A stretch of DNA of 42,818 nt from contig JAEEKV010000256.1 in assembly GCA_016282595.1 (NCBI GenBank), positions 1-42,818 of the forward strand, given 5' to 3'. Position numbers and translations under genes: made by a program. Below the pieces are notes generated by a model. The model worked only from the letters and a program-made list of their open reading frames with translations, was not told the origin of the DNA and made no database searches. This document shows, piece by piece, positions 1 to 9,186 of this stretch; position 1 is the first letter of the stretch, and the number at the start of each line of letters is the position of its first letter. This DNA is from Lachnospiraceae bacterium. Its GTDB lineage: Bacteria; Bacillota; Clostridia; Lachnospirales; Lachnospiraceae.

Positions 1-447
1 ATGGCACCTTTGATGGGGCTGGTGGTGGTTGCCTGTTTCATTTTCAGAGTGTTTCTGTTTTTCCTGAGAGGATCGAGACTTTCCTTTGCCACCATGCGAA
101 GGATCGATCAGATGGAGGGAGCAGATTTTGAAGCCTACCTGGCGGTAAAGTTTCGGGAAAAGGGTTACAAGGTTACCTTTACTCCCGCTACAGGAGATCA
201 GGGGGCGGATCTCATTATTGAGAAGAAGAAACAGAAGATCGCCGTACAGGCAAAACGGTATGAAGGAAAGATTGGCAACAGCGCCGTACAGGAAGCCATC
301 GCCGGAATGGCCTATTATGACTGTGACCATGCGATGGTCATTACCAACTCGGAGTTTACGCCTGCCGCTGTAAAGCTGGCGGAGAAATGCGATATCGAGC
401 TTTGGGATCGGGAGATGCTTCGGAAAAAGTTTCGTATTGCTAACTAA
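1..447 (+). CDS. Membrane-anchored Mrr-like restriction endonuclease domain protein
   Basis: The 148-residue product has a hydrophobic N-terminal segment (about residues 4-22) followed by an Mrr_cat-type nuclease domain (about 38-145). The PD-(D/E)xK-like core is visible as GADLII with D70 and then the QAK triad element with Q83 and K85. Proteins of this layout (one or two membrane segments plus an Mrr domain) are common in Firmicutes; they are presumed to cut or bind DNA, and the target is not known. The first ATG is base 1 of the window, so the true start may lie upstream and more membrane sequence may be missing. The gene sits just before truA on the same strand. Family assignment is firm; biological role is not. 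Confidence 0.8.
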   Translation: MAPLMGLVVVACFIFRVFLFFLRGSRLSFATMRRIDQMEGADFEAYLAVKFREKGYKVTFTPATGDQGADLIIEKKKQKIAVQAKRYEGKIGNSAVQEAIAGMAYYDCDHAMVITNSEFTPAAVKLAEKCDIELWDREMLRKKFRIAN

Positions 448-470
448 GGCGTGTAAGCGGATAGAATACT

Positions 471-1214
471 ATGGCAAGTAAGAATTACAAACTCATCATC
501 AGCTACGACGGCACCAGGTACTTCGGATGGGAGCACCAGCCGGGACGGGAAACGGTGCAGGGAAAGCTGGAGAGCGTCATCAGCAGGCTGGCAGGAGAGG
601 ACATTGAAGTACTGGGAGCCGGAAGGACGGACGCCGGGGTACACGCCCTCGGGATGTGCGCCCACTTTGCTTTGGATACGGAGCTTTCTCCAGAGGAGAT
701 AAGAGACTACTTTAACCGGTATCTGCCGGATGATATCGCAGTGTTGAAGCTGACGGAGGCTTCTCCCCGGTTTCACAGCCGCTATAACGCAACGGGAAAG
801 ACCTACCGATATACCATTTATAACGGCAAGACCAAACCCGTCTTTGACCGCAAGTATGTGTGGACCATTGAGGAGGAACTGTCTCTGGAGCGGATGCAGA
901 CGGCGGCAGCCTTCTTACAGGGCAAGCACGATTTTGCAGCCTTTTGCAAGGCGGCGGGAAAGAATAAAAGCACGGTTCGCAATGTGGATCGCATTGATAT
1001 TCGCAGAAAAGGCGAGTATCTGATCCTTACCTTCCACGGAGACGGATTCCTTCGCAACATGGTACGGATCCTTACAGGAACCTTGGTGTCCGTGGGAAAA
1101 GGAGAGATTGAACCGGAGATGGTGAAACACTACCTGGCAGAGGGAGATCGCAAGGCGGTTCCGGCTACGGCGCCTGCCCAGGGGCTTTGCTTGGTGGAAG
1201 TAGATTACGATTGA
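471..1214 (+). CDS. truA: tRNA pseudouridine(38-40) synthase TruA
   Basis: TruA converts uridines 38-40 of the tRNA anticodon arm to pseudouridine. The 247-residue protein has the normal family length. The N-terminus carries YDGTRYFGW, and the catalytic motif GRTDAGVHALG contains the nucleophilic aspartate at D54. The C-terminal half has the family pattern FLRNMVRILTGTL. The start ATG at 471 follows the preceding gene by 23 bases with only a weak purine-rich site (AAGCGGATAG). It probably shares a transcript with the exonuclease gene 11 bases downstream. Confidence 0.95.
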   Translation: MASKNYKLIISYDGTRYFGWEHQPGRETVQGKLESVISRLAGEDIEVLGAGRTDAGVHALGMCAHFALDTELSPEEIRDYFNRYLPDDIAVLKLTEASPRFHSRYNATGKTYRYTIYNGKTKPVFDRKYVWTIEEELSLERMQTAAAFLQGKHDFAAFCKAAGKNKSTVRNVDRIDIRRKGEYLILTFHGDGFLRNMVRILTGTLVSVGKGEIEPEMVKHYLAEGDRKAVPATAPAQGLCLVEVDYD

Positions 1215-1225
1215 AAGGATAGAGT

Positions 1226-1978
1226 ATGAAATACATTTCATGGAACGTGAATGGCCTTCGGGCCTGCCTGCAAAAGGGCTTTTTGGACTTTTTCAAGGAA
1301 GCGGACGCAGATGCCTTCTGCCTGCAGGAGACCAAGATCTCCGAAGGACAGGTAGATCTGGAGCTGGAAGGCTATCATCAGTATTACAATTATGCGGAAA
1401 AGAAGGGCTATTCCGGAACGGCGATATTTACCAAAAAGGAGCCCCTTTCCGTTACCTATGGTCTGGGCATTGAGGAGCATGATCATGAGGGCAGAGTGAT
1501 CACTTGTGAGTTTGAGGACCACTATCTGGTCACGGTCTATACCCCCAACTCCAAGCAGGAGCTGTTGCGACTGGATTATCGTATGGTGTGGGAGGATGCC
1601 TTCAGAGAGTATCTTCTTTCCCTGGATCAAAAGAAGCCCGTAGTGGTTTGCGGCGATATGAACGTGGCTAAGGAGGAGATCGATCTGAAGAATCCTTCCT
1701 CCAATCATCACAACGCCGGATTTACAGACGAGGAAAGAGACAAGATGCGGACCCTTCTGGCAGCCGGATTTACGGACACCTTCCGGCATTTCTATCCGGA
1801 TCAGACAGGGATCTATTCCTGGTGGTCCTACAGGTTTCAGGCCAGAGCCAAAAACGCAGGGTGGCGTATCGATTACTTTTTGGTATCTGACAGAATGCAG
1901 GACAGACTTTCGGATGCCAAGATCCATACAGACATCATGGGCTCGGATCACTGCCCGGTGGAAGTGACCTTTGACTGA
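1226..1978 (+). CDS. xth: Exodeoxyribonuclease III / AP endonuclease
   Basis: This 250-residue endonuclease/exonuclease/phosphatase-fold enzyme repairs abasic sites and has 3'-5' exonuclease activity on double-stranded DNA. The family signatures are in order: [10 protein letters not shown] with the metal-site Asn7, LQETKI with catalytic Glu35, a central [13 protein letters not shown] with Asp and Asn of the active site, and GSDHCPV near the C-terminus with the catalytic Asp-His pair. The length is typical of the short XthA/ExoA class. The start has a GAAAGGAT site a few bases upstream. It follows truA with an 11-base gap, so the two are probably cotranscribed. Confidence 0.95.
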   Translation: MKYISWNVNGLRACLQKGFLDFFKEADADAFCLQETKISEGQVDLELEGYHQYYNYAEKKGYSGTAIFTKKEPLSVTYGLGIEEHDHEGRVITCEFEDHYLVTVYTPNSKQELLRLDYRMVWEDAFREYLLSLDQKKPVVVCGDMNVAKEEIDLKNPSSNHHNAGFTDEERDKMRTLLAAGFTDTFRHFYPDQTGIYSWWSYRFQARAKNAGWRIDYFLVSDRMQDRLSDAKIHTDIMGSDHCPVEVTFD

Positions 1979-2007
1979 AACAGGAAGATGCTAAAGGAGA
2001 AGAAACA

Positions 2008-2739
2008 ATGAGACGGGAAAGAGTGAAACAGGAAGGAAGTAAGAGACTTTCGGCAGGACTTTTCAGAGTGCTTTTGGCAGGCCTTTTGGCAGTGGCCCTT
2101 TTGGCAGTGCTGCCTGCAAAGGATACTCAGGCAGCTCCTCATTTGAACAAGTACAGAAAGACCCTGTACCAGGGAGAGGCCTTCCGACTGAAACTGATCG
2201 AAGCAAACGGAAAGGTGACCTTTTCCTCTTCCAACAAGCGGGTTGCCACGGTGAATAAAAACGGCAAGATCCGTGCAAAGAAACGAGGCACGGCTGTTAT
2301 TACCGCCAAGGTGGGAAATACCAAGCACACCTGCACCGTCAGCGTTCACAACGTAAGAGACTCCTACATGAAGCGCACCAGGACCCTGATTAATCTGCAG
2401 CGTCGCAACTACGGTCTGACGGGTCTTGATTATAACCGGTATCTGCAGAGCGCTGCCAAAATCCGTGCAAAGGAGCTGGCTACCTCCTACAGCCACATTC
2501 GTCCCAACAAGACCCAGTTTACTTCGGCCATCAGTCTGAAATACAATTACGGATTCTATTGCTACGAGATCATCGGCAGGAAGATCACCTCTCCCAAGAA
2601 GATCGTTTCCGCCTGGATGAACAATGCCGATACCAAGAAGGCTATCATCGGAAAGGGATATGAGGATATTGGTGTAGGATATTACGTAGCGGAAGACGGC
2701 ACCGAATACTGGTGTGCCATCATGGCTGCAAAAAAATGA
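2008..2739 (+). CDS. Secreted Big_2 plus CAP (SCP-like) domain protein
   Basis: The 243-residue product starts with a positively charged region and a hydrophobic signal segment (about residues 18-38) ending near DTQAAP, so it is exported. Residues about 45-115 form a Big_2 bacterial Ig-like domain, with the pattern VTFSSSNKRVATVN followed by GTAVITAKVG. Residues about 118-243 resemble a divergent CAP/SCP-like extracellular domain: LINLQRRNYGLTGL, RAKELATSYSH and the terminal WCAIM are recognisable. Substrate and role are unknown; such proteins are frequent at the surface of Clostridia. The start has an AAAGGAGAAG site at good spacing. It lies 29 bases after xth and 19 bases ahead of the trp promoter. 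Confidence 0.75.
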   Translation: MRRERVKQEGSKRLSAGLFRVLLAGLLAVALLAVLPAKDTQAAPHLNKYRKTLYQGEAFRLKLIEANGKVTFSSSNKRVATVNKNGKIRAKKRGTAVITAKVGNTKHTCTVSVHNVRDSYMKRTRTLINLQRRNYGLTGLDYNRYLQSAAKIRAKELATSYSHIRPNKTQFTSAISLKYNYGFYCYEIIGRKITSPKKIVSAWMNNADTKKAIIGKGYEDIGVGYYVAEDGTEYWCAIMAAKK

Positions 2740-2758
2740 GAGTGTGCAAAATTGCATC

Positions 2759-2787
2759 TTGCATTCTTGAAAAAAACGTAGTATAGT
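2759..2787 (+). promoter_or_regulatory. Promoter of the trp operon
   Basis: A -35 box TTGCAT (2759-2764) and a -10 box TATAGT (2782-2787) are separated by exactly 17 bases. Transcription would start near 2794, which gives the T-box leader a free 5' end. Seen in sequence; activity is inferred. Confidence 0.7.
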
Positions 2788-2793
2788 TGGCAA

Positions 2794-3084
2794 TGATAAG
2801 TGAATAGCGGATAAACCGATGATGCGGAGATAAAAACAGATCGTGCACTCACAGAGAGTCCGGGGAGCTGAGAGCCGGACAGAACGCAGCCTGTTAAATG
2901 GACCGCAGAGGGCAAGGGGAAAGGCAGAATACGGCTGAGTATCCGAGACGTAAAGCCTGCGTAAAAGGCGAAGGATATGTTGGTATCCGATGAGAGTATG
3001 CGAGAGCATAAAGCAAGGTGGCACCGCGGGAAATTTGTATTTACCGTCCTTGACAGAAGAGATCTTTTGTCGAGGACGTTTTTT
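2794..3084 (+). promoter_or_regulatory. T-box riboswitch, tryptophan-specific, ahead of trpE
   Basis: The leader of about 290 bases has the hallmarks of a tRNA-sensing T-box. A Stem I region runs from about 2810, with GAGAG at 2857-2861. The antiterminator T-box sequence TGGCACCGCG is at 3019-3028, and a terminator hairpin follows at 3045-3078 with a U run. The likely specifier codon is TGG at 2899-2901, in the context AAATGGACC at the 3' side of Stem I. It matches tRNA-Trp and the downstream pathway genes. In this family, uncharged tRNA pairs with the specifier and, through its CCA end, with the T-box bulge, allowing read-through when tryptophan is scarce. Specifier placement is by eye and was not folded. 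Confidence 0.92.
3045..3084 (+). terminator. Conditional terminator of the trp T-box
   Basis: Arms CGTCCTTGAC (3045-3054) and GTCGAGGACG (3069-3078) pair with one mismatch, followed by a run of six T. The 5' arm starts 16 bases after the T-box bulge, as expected for the mutually exclusive antiterminator. Confidence 0.88.
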
Positions 3085-3116
3085 ATTAGTTTAATTTGCT
3101 GAAAGGAGGATGACCC

Positions 3117-4646
3117 ATGAAGACTTACCCGGATTTTGAGGGGATACTGAGGATCGCACAAAAGGAAAAACCTGCCGTGATCCCGGTGGCATGCGAAATG
3201 CTGGCAGATCTGAAGACTCCCATTGAGGTACTGAAGATCTTAAAGAATGTCAGCAGACATGTATTTTTACTGGAGAGCGCGGAGGACAACAAGAACTGGG
3301 GACGCTACACTTTCCTGGGATACGAACCGGGGCTTTGCCTCACCTGTCGGGATCACGTTCTGACCCTGCAGGAGCAGGGAAGGGAAGAGACCAAAACCGT
3401 GGATCATCCCAAGGAAGAGATCCGCAGGATCTTAAAGGATTATCAAAGCGTTACCATCGAGAACATGCCACCCTTTACCGGCGGACTTGTGGGGTACTTC
3501 TCCTACGACTACATCAAATACAGCGAGCCGGGATTGGAAAACGGAGGACTGGGAGAGGAGGATCAGGACGGCTTTCAGGATCTGGACCTGATGCTCTTTG
3601 ATAAGGTGATCTGCTTTGACAATTTCAAGCAGAAGATGATCCTCATCACCAATCTGAAAACCGGGATTGAAGAAACAGACAGTGCATCAGAGGAAAAGGC
3701 ATTACAAGAAAAGTTAGCAGCCGCTTACAATTTGGCAAAAGAGGACCTTTCCTCCATGAAGAAACTCATCCTGGAGGGAGCACCGAAACTGGAAGAGCCT
3801 TTGAAGCTGAAAACAGACTTTAAGCCCCTGTTTACCAAAGAGCAGTACTGCGACATGGTACAAAAGGGCAAGGCTTACATCAAGGAGGGAGACATCTTCC
3901 AGGTGGTACTTTCCAACCGTATGGAAGCTGAGATGGAAGGAAGCCTTTTGGATACCTACAGGATCCTTCGAACCACCAATCCTTCCCCCTACATGTTCTA
4001 CTTCTCCGGCAGTGATCTGGAGATCGTGGGAGCTTCCCCGGAGACTTTGGTAAAGCTGGAAAACGGTAAGCTTTACACCTTCCCCCTGGCAGGCACCAGA
4101 CCCCGCGGAAAGACCATGGAAGAGGATGAGGCCCTGGAAAAGGAACTCCTTGCAGATGAAAAGGAACGGGCTGAGCACAACATGCTGGTGGACCTTGGAA
4201 GAAACGATATCGGTAAGATCAGTAAGATCGGTTCCGTAAAGGTAGAGCGGTACATGGACATTTTGAGATTTTCTCATGTGATGCACATCGGATCTACAGT
4301 ATCGGGACAGCTGAGAGAGGATCAGGACAGCCTTTCGGCAGTGGATGCCATCCTTCCCGCAGGAACCCTATCCGGAGCACCTAAGATAAGAGCCTGCGAG
4401 ATCATCGGAGAACTGGAGGGAGCCAGACGAGGAATCTACGGCGGGGCCGTAGGATACCTGGACCTTACCGGAAACCTGGATACCTGCATTGCCATAAGGC
4501 TTGCCTTTGCCAAGAACGGAAAGGTATATGTAAGATCCGGAGCCGGCATCGTGGCAGACAGTGTTCCGGAAAAAGAATATCAGGAATGTTTGAACAAAGC
4601 AGGCGCCGTTATGGAAGCCTTGAAAGAATCGGAAGGGGGGATTTAA
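3117..4646 (+). CDS. trpE: Anthranilate synthase component I
   Basis: TrpE converts chorismate to anthranilate using ammonia supplied by TrpG. At 509 residues it has the full family length. The LLES element at residues 51-54 is the tryptophan-binding feedback site, so the enzyme is probably inhibited by tryptophan. The C-terminal chorismate-binding domain shows GDIFQVVLSNR, the TFPLAGTRPRG stretch, DLGRNDIGKIS and PAGTLSGAPKIRA. These distinguish it from isochorismate and aminodeoxychorismate enzymes only in part; the operon decides in favour of trpE. The ATG has a GAAAGGAGG site seven bases upstream. It is the first gene after the Trp T-box and abuts trpG with no gap. Confidence 0.96.
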   Translation: MKTYPDFEGILRIAQKEKPAVIPVACEMLADLKTPIEVLKILKNVSRHVFLLESAEDNKNWGRYTFLGYEPGLCLTCRDHVLTLQEQGREETKTVDHPKEEIRRILKDYQSVTIENMPPFTGGLVGYFSYDYIKYSEPGLENGGLGEEDQDGFQDLDLMLFDKVICFDNFKQKMILITNLKTGIEETDSASEEKALQEKLAAAYNLAKEDLSSMKKLILEGAPKLEEPLKLKTDFKPLFTKEQYCDMVQKGKAYIKEGDIFQVVLSNRMEAEMEGSLLDTYRILRTTNPSPYMFYFSGSDLEIVGASPETLVKLENGKLYTFPLAGTRPRGKTMEEDEALEKELLADEKERAEHNMLVDLGRNDIGKISKIGSVKVERYMDILRFSHVMHIGSTVSGQLREDQDSLSAVDAILPAGTLSGAPKIRACEIIGELEGARRGIYGGAVGYLDLTGNLDTCIAIRLAFAKNGKVYVRSGAGIVADSVPEKEYQECLNKAGAVMEALKESEGGI

Positions 4647-5246
4647 GTGATACTGCTCATCGATAACTACGACAGTTTTTCCTATAACCTGTATCAGCTC
4701 ATCGGAAGCGAGTATGACAAAAAATGGGGCCTCCCCCAAATCCTTTCCGATGCCATCAGGGTGGTGAGAAATGACAAGATCACCATTGATGAGATCAGGG
4801 CCCTGGCACCAACCCACATCGTTCTTTCACCGGGACCGGGAAGACCTCAGGATGCAGGAATCTGTGAAGAGGTGATAAGACAGCTGGGAGGCGAAATTCC
4901 CATCCTTGGAGTTTGCCTGGGACATCAGGCCATCTGCGAAGCCTTAGGGGGCGTAGTGGGATACGCAAAAGAGATGATGCACGGCAAGGTCTCCATGGTG
5001 ACAGCAAAGGGAGAGAGCAAGCTTTTGAAGGGATTTACAAAGCCCTTTCAGGTGGCAAGATACCATTCTCTGGCAGCGGAGGCGGAAAGCCTCCCCGAGG
5101 AGCTTTTGGTAACAGCGGAGACGGAAGACGGAGAGGTCATGGCCGTAGAGCACAAGGAAAAAGCCATTTTCGGACTGCAGTTTCATCCCGAGTCCATTAT
5201 GACTCCGGAAGGGGCGATGATGATCGCCAACTTTTTATCCATATAA
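4647..5246 (+). CDS. trpG: Anthranilate synthase component II (glutamine amidotransferase)
   Basis: TrpG hydrolyses glutamine and channels ammonia to TrpE. The 199-residue class I amidotransferase shows IDNYDSFSYNL at the N-terminus, SPGPGRPQDAG, the nucleophile elbow GVCLGHQAI with Cys90, and LQFHPESIM carrying the His and Glu of the triad. The start is GTG at 4647, the base after the trpE stop, preceded by the GGAAGGGGGG site inside trpE, so the two subunits are translationally coupled. Relative to many TrpG proteins there is a short extra segment before VVRND (around residues 27-38). TrpG can in principle also serve folate synthesis, but the context favours tryptophan. Confidence 0.95.
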   Translation: MILLIDNYDSFSYNLYQLIGSEYDKKWGLPQILSDAIRVVRNDKITIDEIRALAPTHIVLSPGPGRPQDAGICEEVIRQLGGEIPILGVCLGHQAICEALGGVVGYAKEMMHGKVSMVTAKGESKLLKGFTKPFQVARYHSLAAEAESLPEELLVTAETEDGEVMAVEHKEKAIFGLQFHPESIMTPEGAMMIANFLSI

Positions 5247-5317
5247 GAAAAAAATGAATCAGAACATATCAAAACAAATAACAAATCAAACTATGTAAAA
5301 CCGAGGAGGATAACAAA

Positions 5318-6334
5318 ATGATCAAAGAAGCAATCGTAAAAATCGTAAACAAGGAAGATCTGACCTATGACGAAGCCTACACCGTCATGAATGAGATTAT
5401 GAGCGGTGAGACCACGCCCACGCAGAATGCAGCCTTTCTGGCATCTCTTTCCACCAAAAGTGCAAGAGCCGAGACCACGGATGAGATCGCAGGCTGTGCA
5501 GCAGCCATGAGAGATCATGCCACAAAGGTAGAGACTGACATGGATCTGTTTGAGATCGTGGGAACCGGAGGCGACAACGCACAAAGCTTTAACATTTCCA
5601 CCACATCTGCCCTGGTAGCAGCGGCAGCAGGTATGAAGGTAGCAAAACACGGTAACCGCGCAGCCTCCTCTCTGTGCGGTACCGCAGACTGCCTGGAAGC
5701 TCTTGGGGTGAATATCGACCAGACTCCGGAGAAATGCGTAGAGCTCCTTCAGAAAGTGGGTATGTGCTTCTTCTTTGCACAGAAGTATCACACCTCCATG
5801 AAATATGTAGGCGCCATTCGAAAGGAGCTGGGCTTCCGTACCGTGTTTAACATCTTAGGCCCCCTTACCAATCCGGGATCTCCTTCCATGCAGCTTCTGG
5901 GTGTGTATGATGAGTATCTTGTAGAGCCTCTGGCACAGGTTTTGATGAGCCTGGGTGTGAAGAGAGGTATGGTGGTTTATGGTTTGGATAAGCTGGATGA
6001 GATCTCCATGAGTGCACCCACCAAGATCTGCGAGTTCCAGAACGGATGGTTCAGAACCAGCATTATCAAGCCTGAGGATTTCGGTTTGGAAAGATGCACC
6101 AAGGATGATCTGAAGGGCGGCACACCTCAGGAGAACGCCGAGATCACCAGAGCCATCCTGAAGGGTGAAAAGGGACATAAGAGAGATGCGGTTTTGATGA
6201 ATGCGGCAGCTTCCCTTGTTATCGGTCAGAAGGCTGAGAATATGGCAGAGGGCATCAAGCTGGCAGCAGAGCTTATTGACAGTGGCAAGGCCTTGGCAGT
6301 TTTGGAAAAACTCATCGAGGTCAGCAACGCATAA
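5318..6334 (+). CDS. trpD: Anthranilate phosphoribosyltransferase
   Basis: TrpD transfers phosphoribose from PRPP to anthranilate. The 338-residue protein carries the PRPP-binding [14 protein letters not shown] motif (around residue 80), [10 protein letters not shown] and [11 protein letters not shown] in the usual order, then the [12 protein letters not shown] and [15 protein letters not shown] blocks of the family. The start has a CCGAGGAGGAT site about eight bases upstream. A 71-base gap separates it from trpG; no hairpin or promoter was recognised there, so it remains part of the operon. TrpD stands alone here and is not fused to TrpG as in enterobacteria. Confidence 0.96.
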   Translation: MIKEAIVKIVNKEDLTYDEAYTVMNEIMSGETTPTQNAAFLASLSTKSARAETTDEIAGCAAAMRDHATKVETDMDLFEIVGTGGDNAQSFNISTTSALVAAAAGMKVAKHGNRAASSLCGTADCLEALGVNIDQTPEKCVELLQKVGMCFFFAQKYHTSMKYVGAIRKELGFRTVFNILGPLTNPGSPSMQLLGVYDEYLVEPLAQVLMSLGVKRGMVVYGLDKLDEISMSAPTKICEFQNGWFRTSIIKPEDFGLERCTKDDLKGGTPQENAEITRAILKGEKGHKRDAVLMNAAASLVIGQKAENMAEGIKLAAELIDSGKALAVLEKLIEVSNA

Positions 6335-6377
6335 CAGACAGCCCATCATAAGAGCAATCCAAGAAAGGAAACAAACC

Positions 6378-7175
6378 ATGGATCAGATCCTGGCAACCAT
6401 AGCAGAAAAAACAAAAAAGCGTATCGCCGAAAGAAAGCAGGAGGTCAGCTTAGAAGAGATCAGAGAAAAGGCAATGGCCTTACCTGCCCATACAGACTTT
6501 CCCTTTGAAAAGGCTTTGGCAAAAGAGGGCATGAGCTTTATCTGCGAAGTGAAAAAAGCTTCTCCTTCAAAGGGCGTCATCGCAGAACACTTTGAACCCC
6601 TTGCCATTGCAAAGGAGTATGAAAGGGCAGGCGCATCCGCCATTTCCTGCTTGACGGAGCCCTTCTTTTTCCAGGGAAGTGATGCATACCTAAAAAGCAT
6701 CACTGATACCGTAAGCATTCCGGTGCTGCGAAAGGACTTTACCGTAGATCCCTATATGATTTACGAGGCAAAGCTGCTGGGAGCTTCGGCGGTGCTTTTG
6801 ATCGTATCCATCCTTTCCGAGGAAGAACTGAAGGACTACATGCAAGTGGCAGAAAGCCTGGGACTTTCCGCTTTGGTGGAAACCCATGATGAAAGTGAGA
6901 TCGAAACTGCCCTTCGGTGCGGCGCCGGGATCATCGGCGTAAACAACAGAAACCTGAAGGATTTTTCCGTGGATATCACCAATTCCCAAAGGCTGAGAAA
7001 ACTGGTACCGTCGGATGTACTCTTTGTATCCGAAAGCGGTATGAAGACTCCGGAGGATATCAGAAGGCTGGAAACCTACAAGGTGGATGCGGTATTGATC
7101 GGTGAGCTTTTGATGCGTAGTGAAAATAAGAAAGAAATGCTGGATGTACTTAAGGGCATCAGTCCTGAGGCATAA
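6378..7175 (+). CDS. trpC: Indole-3-glycerol phosphate synthase
   Basis: TrpC closes the indole ring of carboxyphenylamino-deoxyribulose phosphate. The start is ATG 6378 (MDQILATIAE), with an AAGAAAGGAA site upstream. An open frame continues upstream to 6201 but overlaps trpD and has no family similarity there, so the product is 265 residues. The beta-barrel signatures are present: CEVKKASPSKG with Glu57 and Lys59, LRKDFTVD with the second catalytic lysine, GVNNRNLKDFSVD and VSESG near the end. It is monofunctional: there is no C-terminal phosphoribosylanthranilate isomerase domain. That matters because no separate trpF occurs in the operon. Confidence 0.95.
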   Translation: MDQILATIAEKTKKRIAERKQEVSLEEIREKAMALPAHTDFPFEKALAKEGMSFICEVKKASPSKGVIAEHFEPLAIAKEYERAGASAISCLTEPFFFQGSDAYLKSITDTVSIPVLRKDFTVDPYMIYEAKLLGASAVLLIVSILSEEELKDYMQVAESLGLSALVETHDESEIETALRCGAGIIGVNNRNLKDFSVDITNSQRLRKLVPSDVLFVSESGMKTPEDIRRLETYKVDAVLIGELLMRSENKKEMLDVLKGISPEA

Positions 7176-7241
7176 AGTTAGCAGCATACAACTATTGAAA
7201 CCAGGTAAGATAAGAACCAAAAGAACAGAAAGGAAAACAGC

Positions 7242-8426
7242 ATGAGTAAAGGAAGATTCGGACAGTTCGGCGGACAGTACATTTCCGAAACACTGATGAA
7301 TGAACTGTATCGGCTGGAAGAAGCCTATGAGCATTACAAAAACGATCCGGCGTTTAACGAGGAACTGAATACCCTGTTTCGGGAGTACGCCAACAGACCT
7401 TCTCTTTTGTACTATGCAGAGAAGATGACAAAGGATCTGGGAGGTGCAAAGATCTATTTAAAGCGTGAGGACCTGAACCATACGGGAGCCCATAAGATCA
7501 ACAACGTGTTGGGACAGGCTCTTCTTGCCAAGAAGATGGGAAAGACCCGTCTTATTGCAGAGACCGGAGCAGGACAGCACGGTGTGGCAACAGCCACCGC
7601 AGCCGCTTTTTTCGGCATGGAATGTGAAGTCTTCATGGGACGTCATGACACGGAGCGACAAGCCTTGAATGTGTATCGTATGGAGCTTTTGGGAGCAAAG
7701 GTACATCCCGTGGATACGGGCACCAAGACCTTGAAGGATGCAGTAAATGAGGCCATGAGAGAGTGGTCCTGCCGGGTGGATGATACCCATTATGTATTAG
7801 GATCCGTTATGGGCCCTCATCCCTTCCCTACCATCGTAAGAGATTTCCAGGCAGTCATCAGCCGGGAAGCCAGAGAGCAGATCTTAGAGAAGGAAGGAAA
7901 GCTTCCTGCAGCTGTAGTAGCCTGCGTGGGCGGCGGCAGCAACGCCATGGGTATGTTTTATAACTTTGTTCCCGATGAAGGCGTGAAGCTCATCGGCTGC
8001 GAAGCAGCAGGAAAGGGCGTAGATACTCCCGAGACTGCAGCCACCATCGCTACGGGAACCCTGGGAATCTTCCACGGAATGAAGTCCTATTTTTGCCAGG
8101 ATGAGCAGGGACAGATCGCTCCTGTGTATTCCATTTCCGCAGGTCTGGACTATCCGGGCATCGGACCGGAGCATGCATACCTTCACAGCACAGGCAGAGC
8201 ACAGTACGTTCCTGTAACGGATGATGAAGCAGTGGAAGCCTTTGAATACCTGGCTCGGACAGAGGGTATTATCTGTGCCATTGAAAGTGCCCATGCACTT
8301 GCACATGTAACGAAGATTGCAAAGGATTACGGAAAGGATGAATCCATCATCGTATGCCTTTCTGGACGCGGTGATAAGGACGTGGCAGCCATTGCCAGAT
8401 ATAAGGGGGTAGATCTTCATGAGTAG
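7242..8426 (+). CDS. trpB: Tryptophan synthase beta chain
   Basis: TrpB condenses indole with serine in a PLP-dependent reaction, receiving indole from TrpA. The 394-residue protein starts [15 protein letters not shown], the usual beginning of the TrpB1 class that pairs with TrpA. PLP-binding Lys85 lies in [23 protein letters not shown] and the phosphate-binding GGGSNAMG loop are intact. The start has an AGAAAGGAAAAC site. The stop overlaps trpA by eight bases, as expected for subunits needed in equal amounts. The 66 bases after trpC are too short for the trpF gene usually found between trpC and trpB. Confidence 0.97.
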   Translation: MSKGRFGQFGGQYISETLMNELYRLEEAYEHYKNDPAFNEELNTLFREYANRPSLLYYAEKMTKDLGGAKIYLKREDLNHTGAHKINNVLGQALLAKKMGKTRLIAETGAGQHGVATATAAAFFGMECEVFMGRHDTERQALNVYRMELLGAKVHPVDTGTKTLKDAVNEAMREWSCRVDDTHYVLGSVMGPHPFPTIVRDFQAVISREAREQILEKEGKLPAAVVACVGGGSNAMGMFYNFVPDEGVKLIGCEAAGKGVDTPETAATIATGTLGIFHGMKSYFCQDEQGQIAPVYSISAGLDYPGIGPEHAYLHSTGRAQYVPVTDDEAVEAFEYLARTEGIICAIESAHALAHVTKIAKDYGKDESIIVCLSGRGDKDVAAIARYKGVDLHE

Positions 8427-9186
8427 AATACAGGATGCATTTCAAAAGGGAAAATGTCTGATCCCCTTCATTACAGCCGGGGATCCCAGTTTGGATAAGA
8501 CCGTAGAATATGTACTTGCCATGGAAGAGGCAGGTGCGGATATCATTGAGATCGGTATTCCCTTCTCAGATCCCACCGCTGAGGGTGTTGTGATCCAGGA
8601 GGCAAGCCTTCGGGCATTGCAAGCCGGATTCACCATGGAAGGATTGTTTGAGGCAGTAAAAAAGATCCGGGAAAAGAGTCAGATCCCGCTTTTGTTTATG
8701 ACCTACATCAATCCCGTACACCACTACGGATATGACGCCTTCTTTGCAAAGTGCAAAGAGCTTTGTGTAGATGGCTTTTTATCTCCGGAGCTTCCTTTTG
8801 AGGAAAAAGAGGAAGTTGCCGAGGTGGCAAAGAAGTACGGCGTGGAGGTGATCTCCATGGTATCTCCCACCTCCGAAAAGCGAATCGGCCAGATCGCTGA
8901 GGATGCAGAAGGCTTCTTATATGTGGTATCCTCCATGGGCGTTACGGGAGTTCGGACGGAGTTTTCCGCAAACCTTTCCGAAACCATCGATACCATCAGA
9001 AAGCATACCAAGATCCCATGTGCCATCGGCTTTGGTATCAGCACCCCGGAGCAGGCTGCTAAGATGGCAGGAATCTCCGACGGAGCCATTGTGGGAAGCG
9101 CCATTATCCGCGTGATCGCACAGTATAAGGATCAGGCAAAAGAACCCCTGATGGAGTTTGTTTCTTCTTTGAAAAAGGCGTTGTAA
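8419..9186 (+). CDS. trpA: Tryptophan synthase alpha chain
   Basis: TrpA cleaves indole-3-glycerol phosphate to indole and glyceraldehyde 3-phosphate. The 255-residue barrel protein has IPFITAGDP, the catalytic Glu44 in IEIGIPFSD, and SSMGVTGVR and [10 protein letters not shown] for phosphate binding. The position that corresponds to catalytic Asp60 of the Salmonella enzyme reads Glu55 ([10 protein letters not shown] rather than the usual LADGP). This replacement seems to occur in some Clostridia from memory; I could not check it. The ATG lies inside the end of trpB (ATGAGTAG overlap), so translation is coupled. It is the last trp gene; no terminator was seen after it. Confidence 0.95.
   Translation: MSRIQDAFQKGKCLIPFITAGDPSLDKTVEYVLAMEEAGADIIEIGIPFSDPTAEGVVIQEASLRALQAGFTMEGLFEAVKKIREKSQIPLLFMTYINPVHHYGYDAFFAKCKELCVDGFLSPELPFEEKEEVAEVAKKYGVEVISMVSPTSEKRIGQIAEDAEGFLYVVSSMGVTGVRTEFSANLSETIDTIRKHTKIPCAIGFGISTPEQAAKMAGISDGAIVGSAIIRVIAQYKDQAKEPLMEFVSSLKKAL

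Noticed and set aside
1948-3024. 358-codon - strand frame covering the CAP gene and T-box
   Set aside because: It would place coding sequence over a clear T-box leader and the secreted protein on the other strand; no ribosome site.
6201-6377. Upstream extension of the trpC frame
   Set aside because: It overlaps the end of trpD, has no TrpC similarity, and the true start at 6378 has its own ribosome site.
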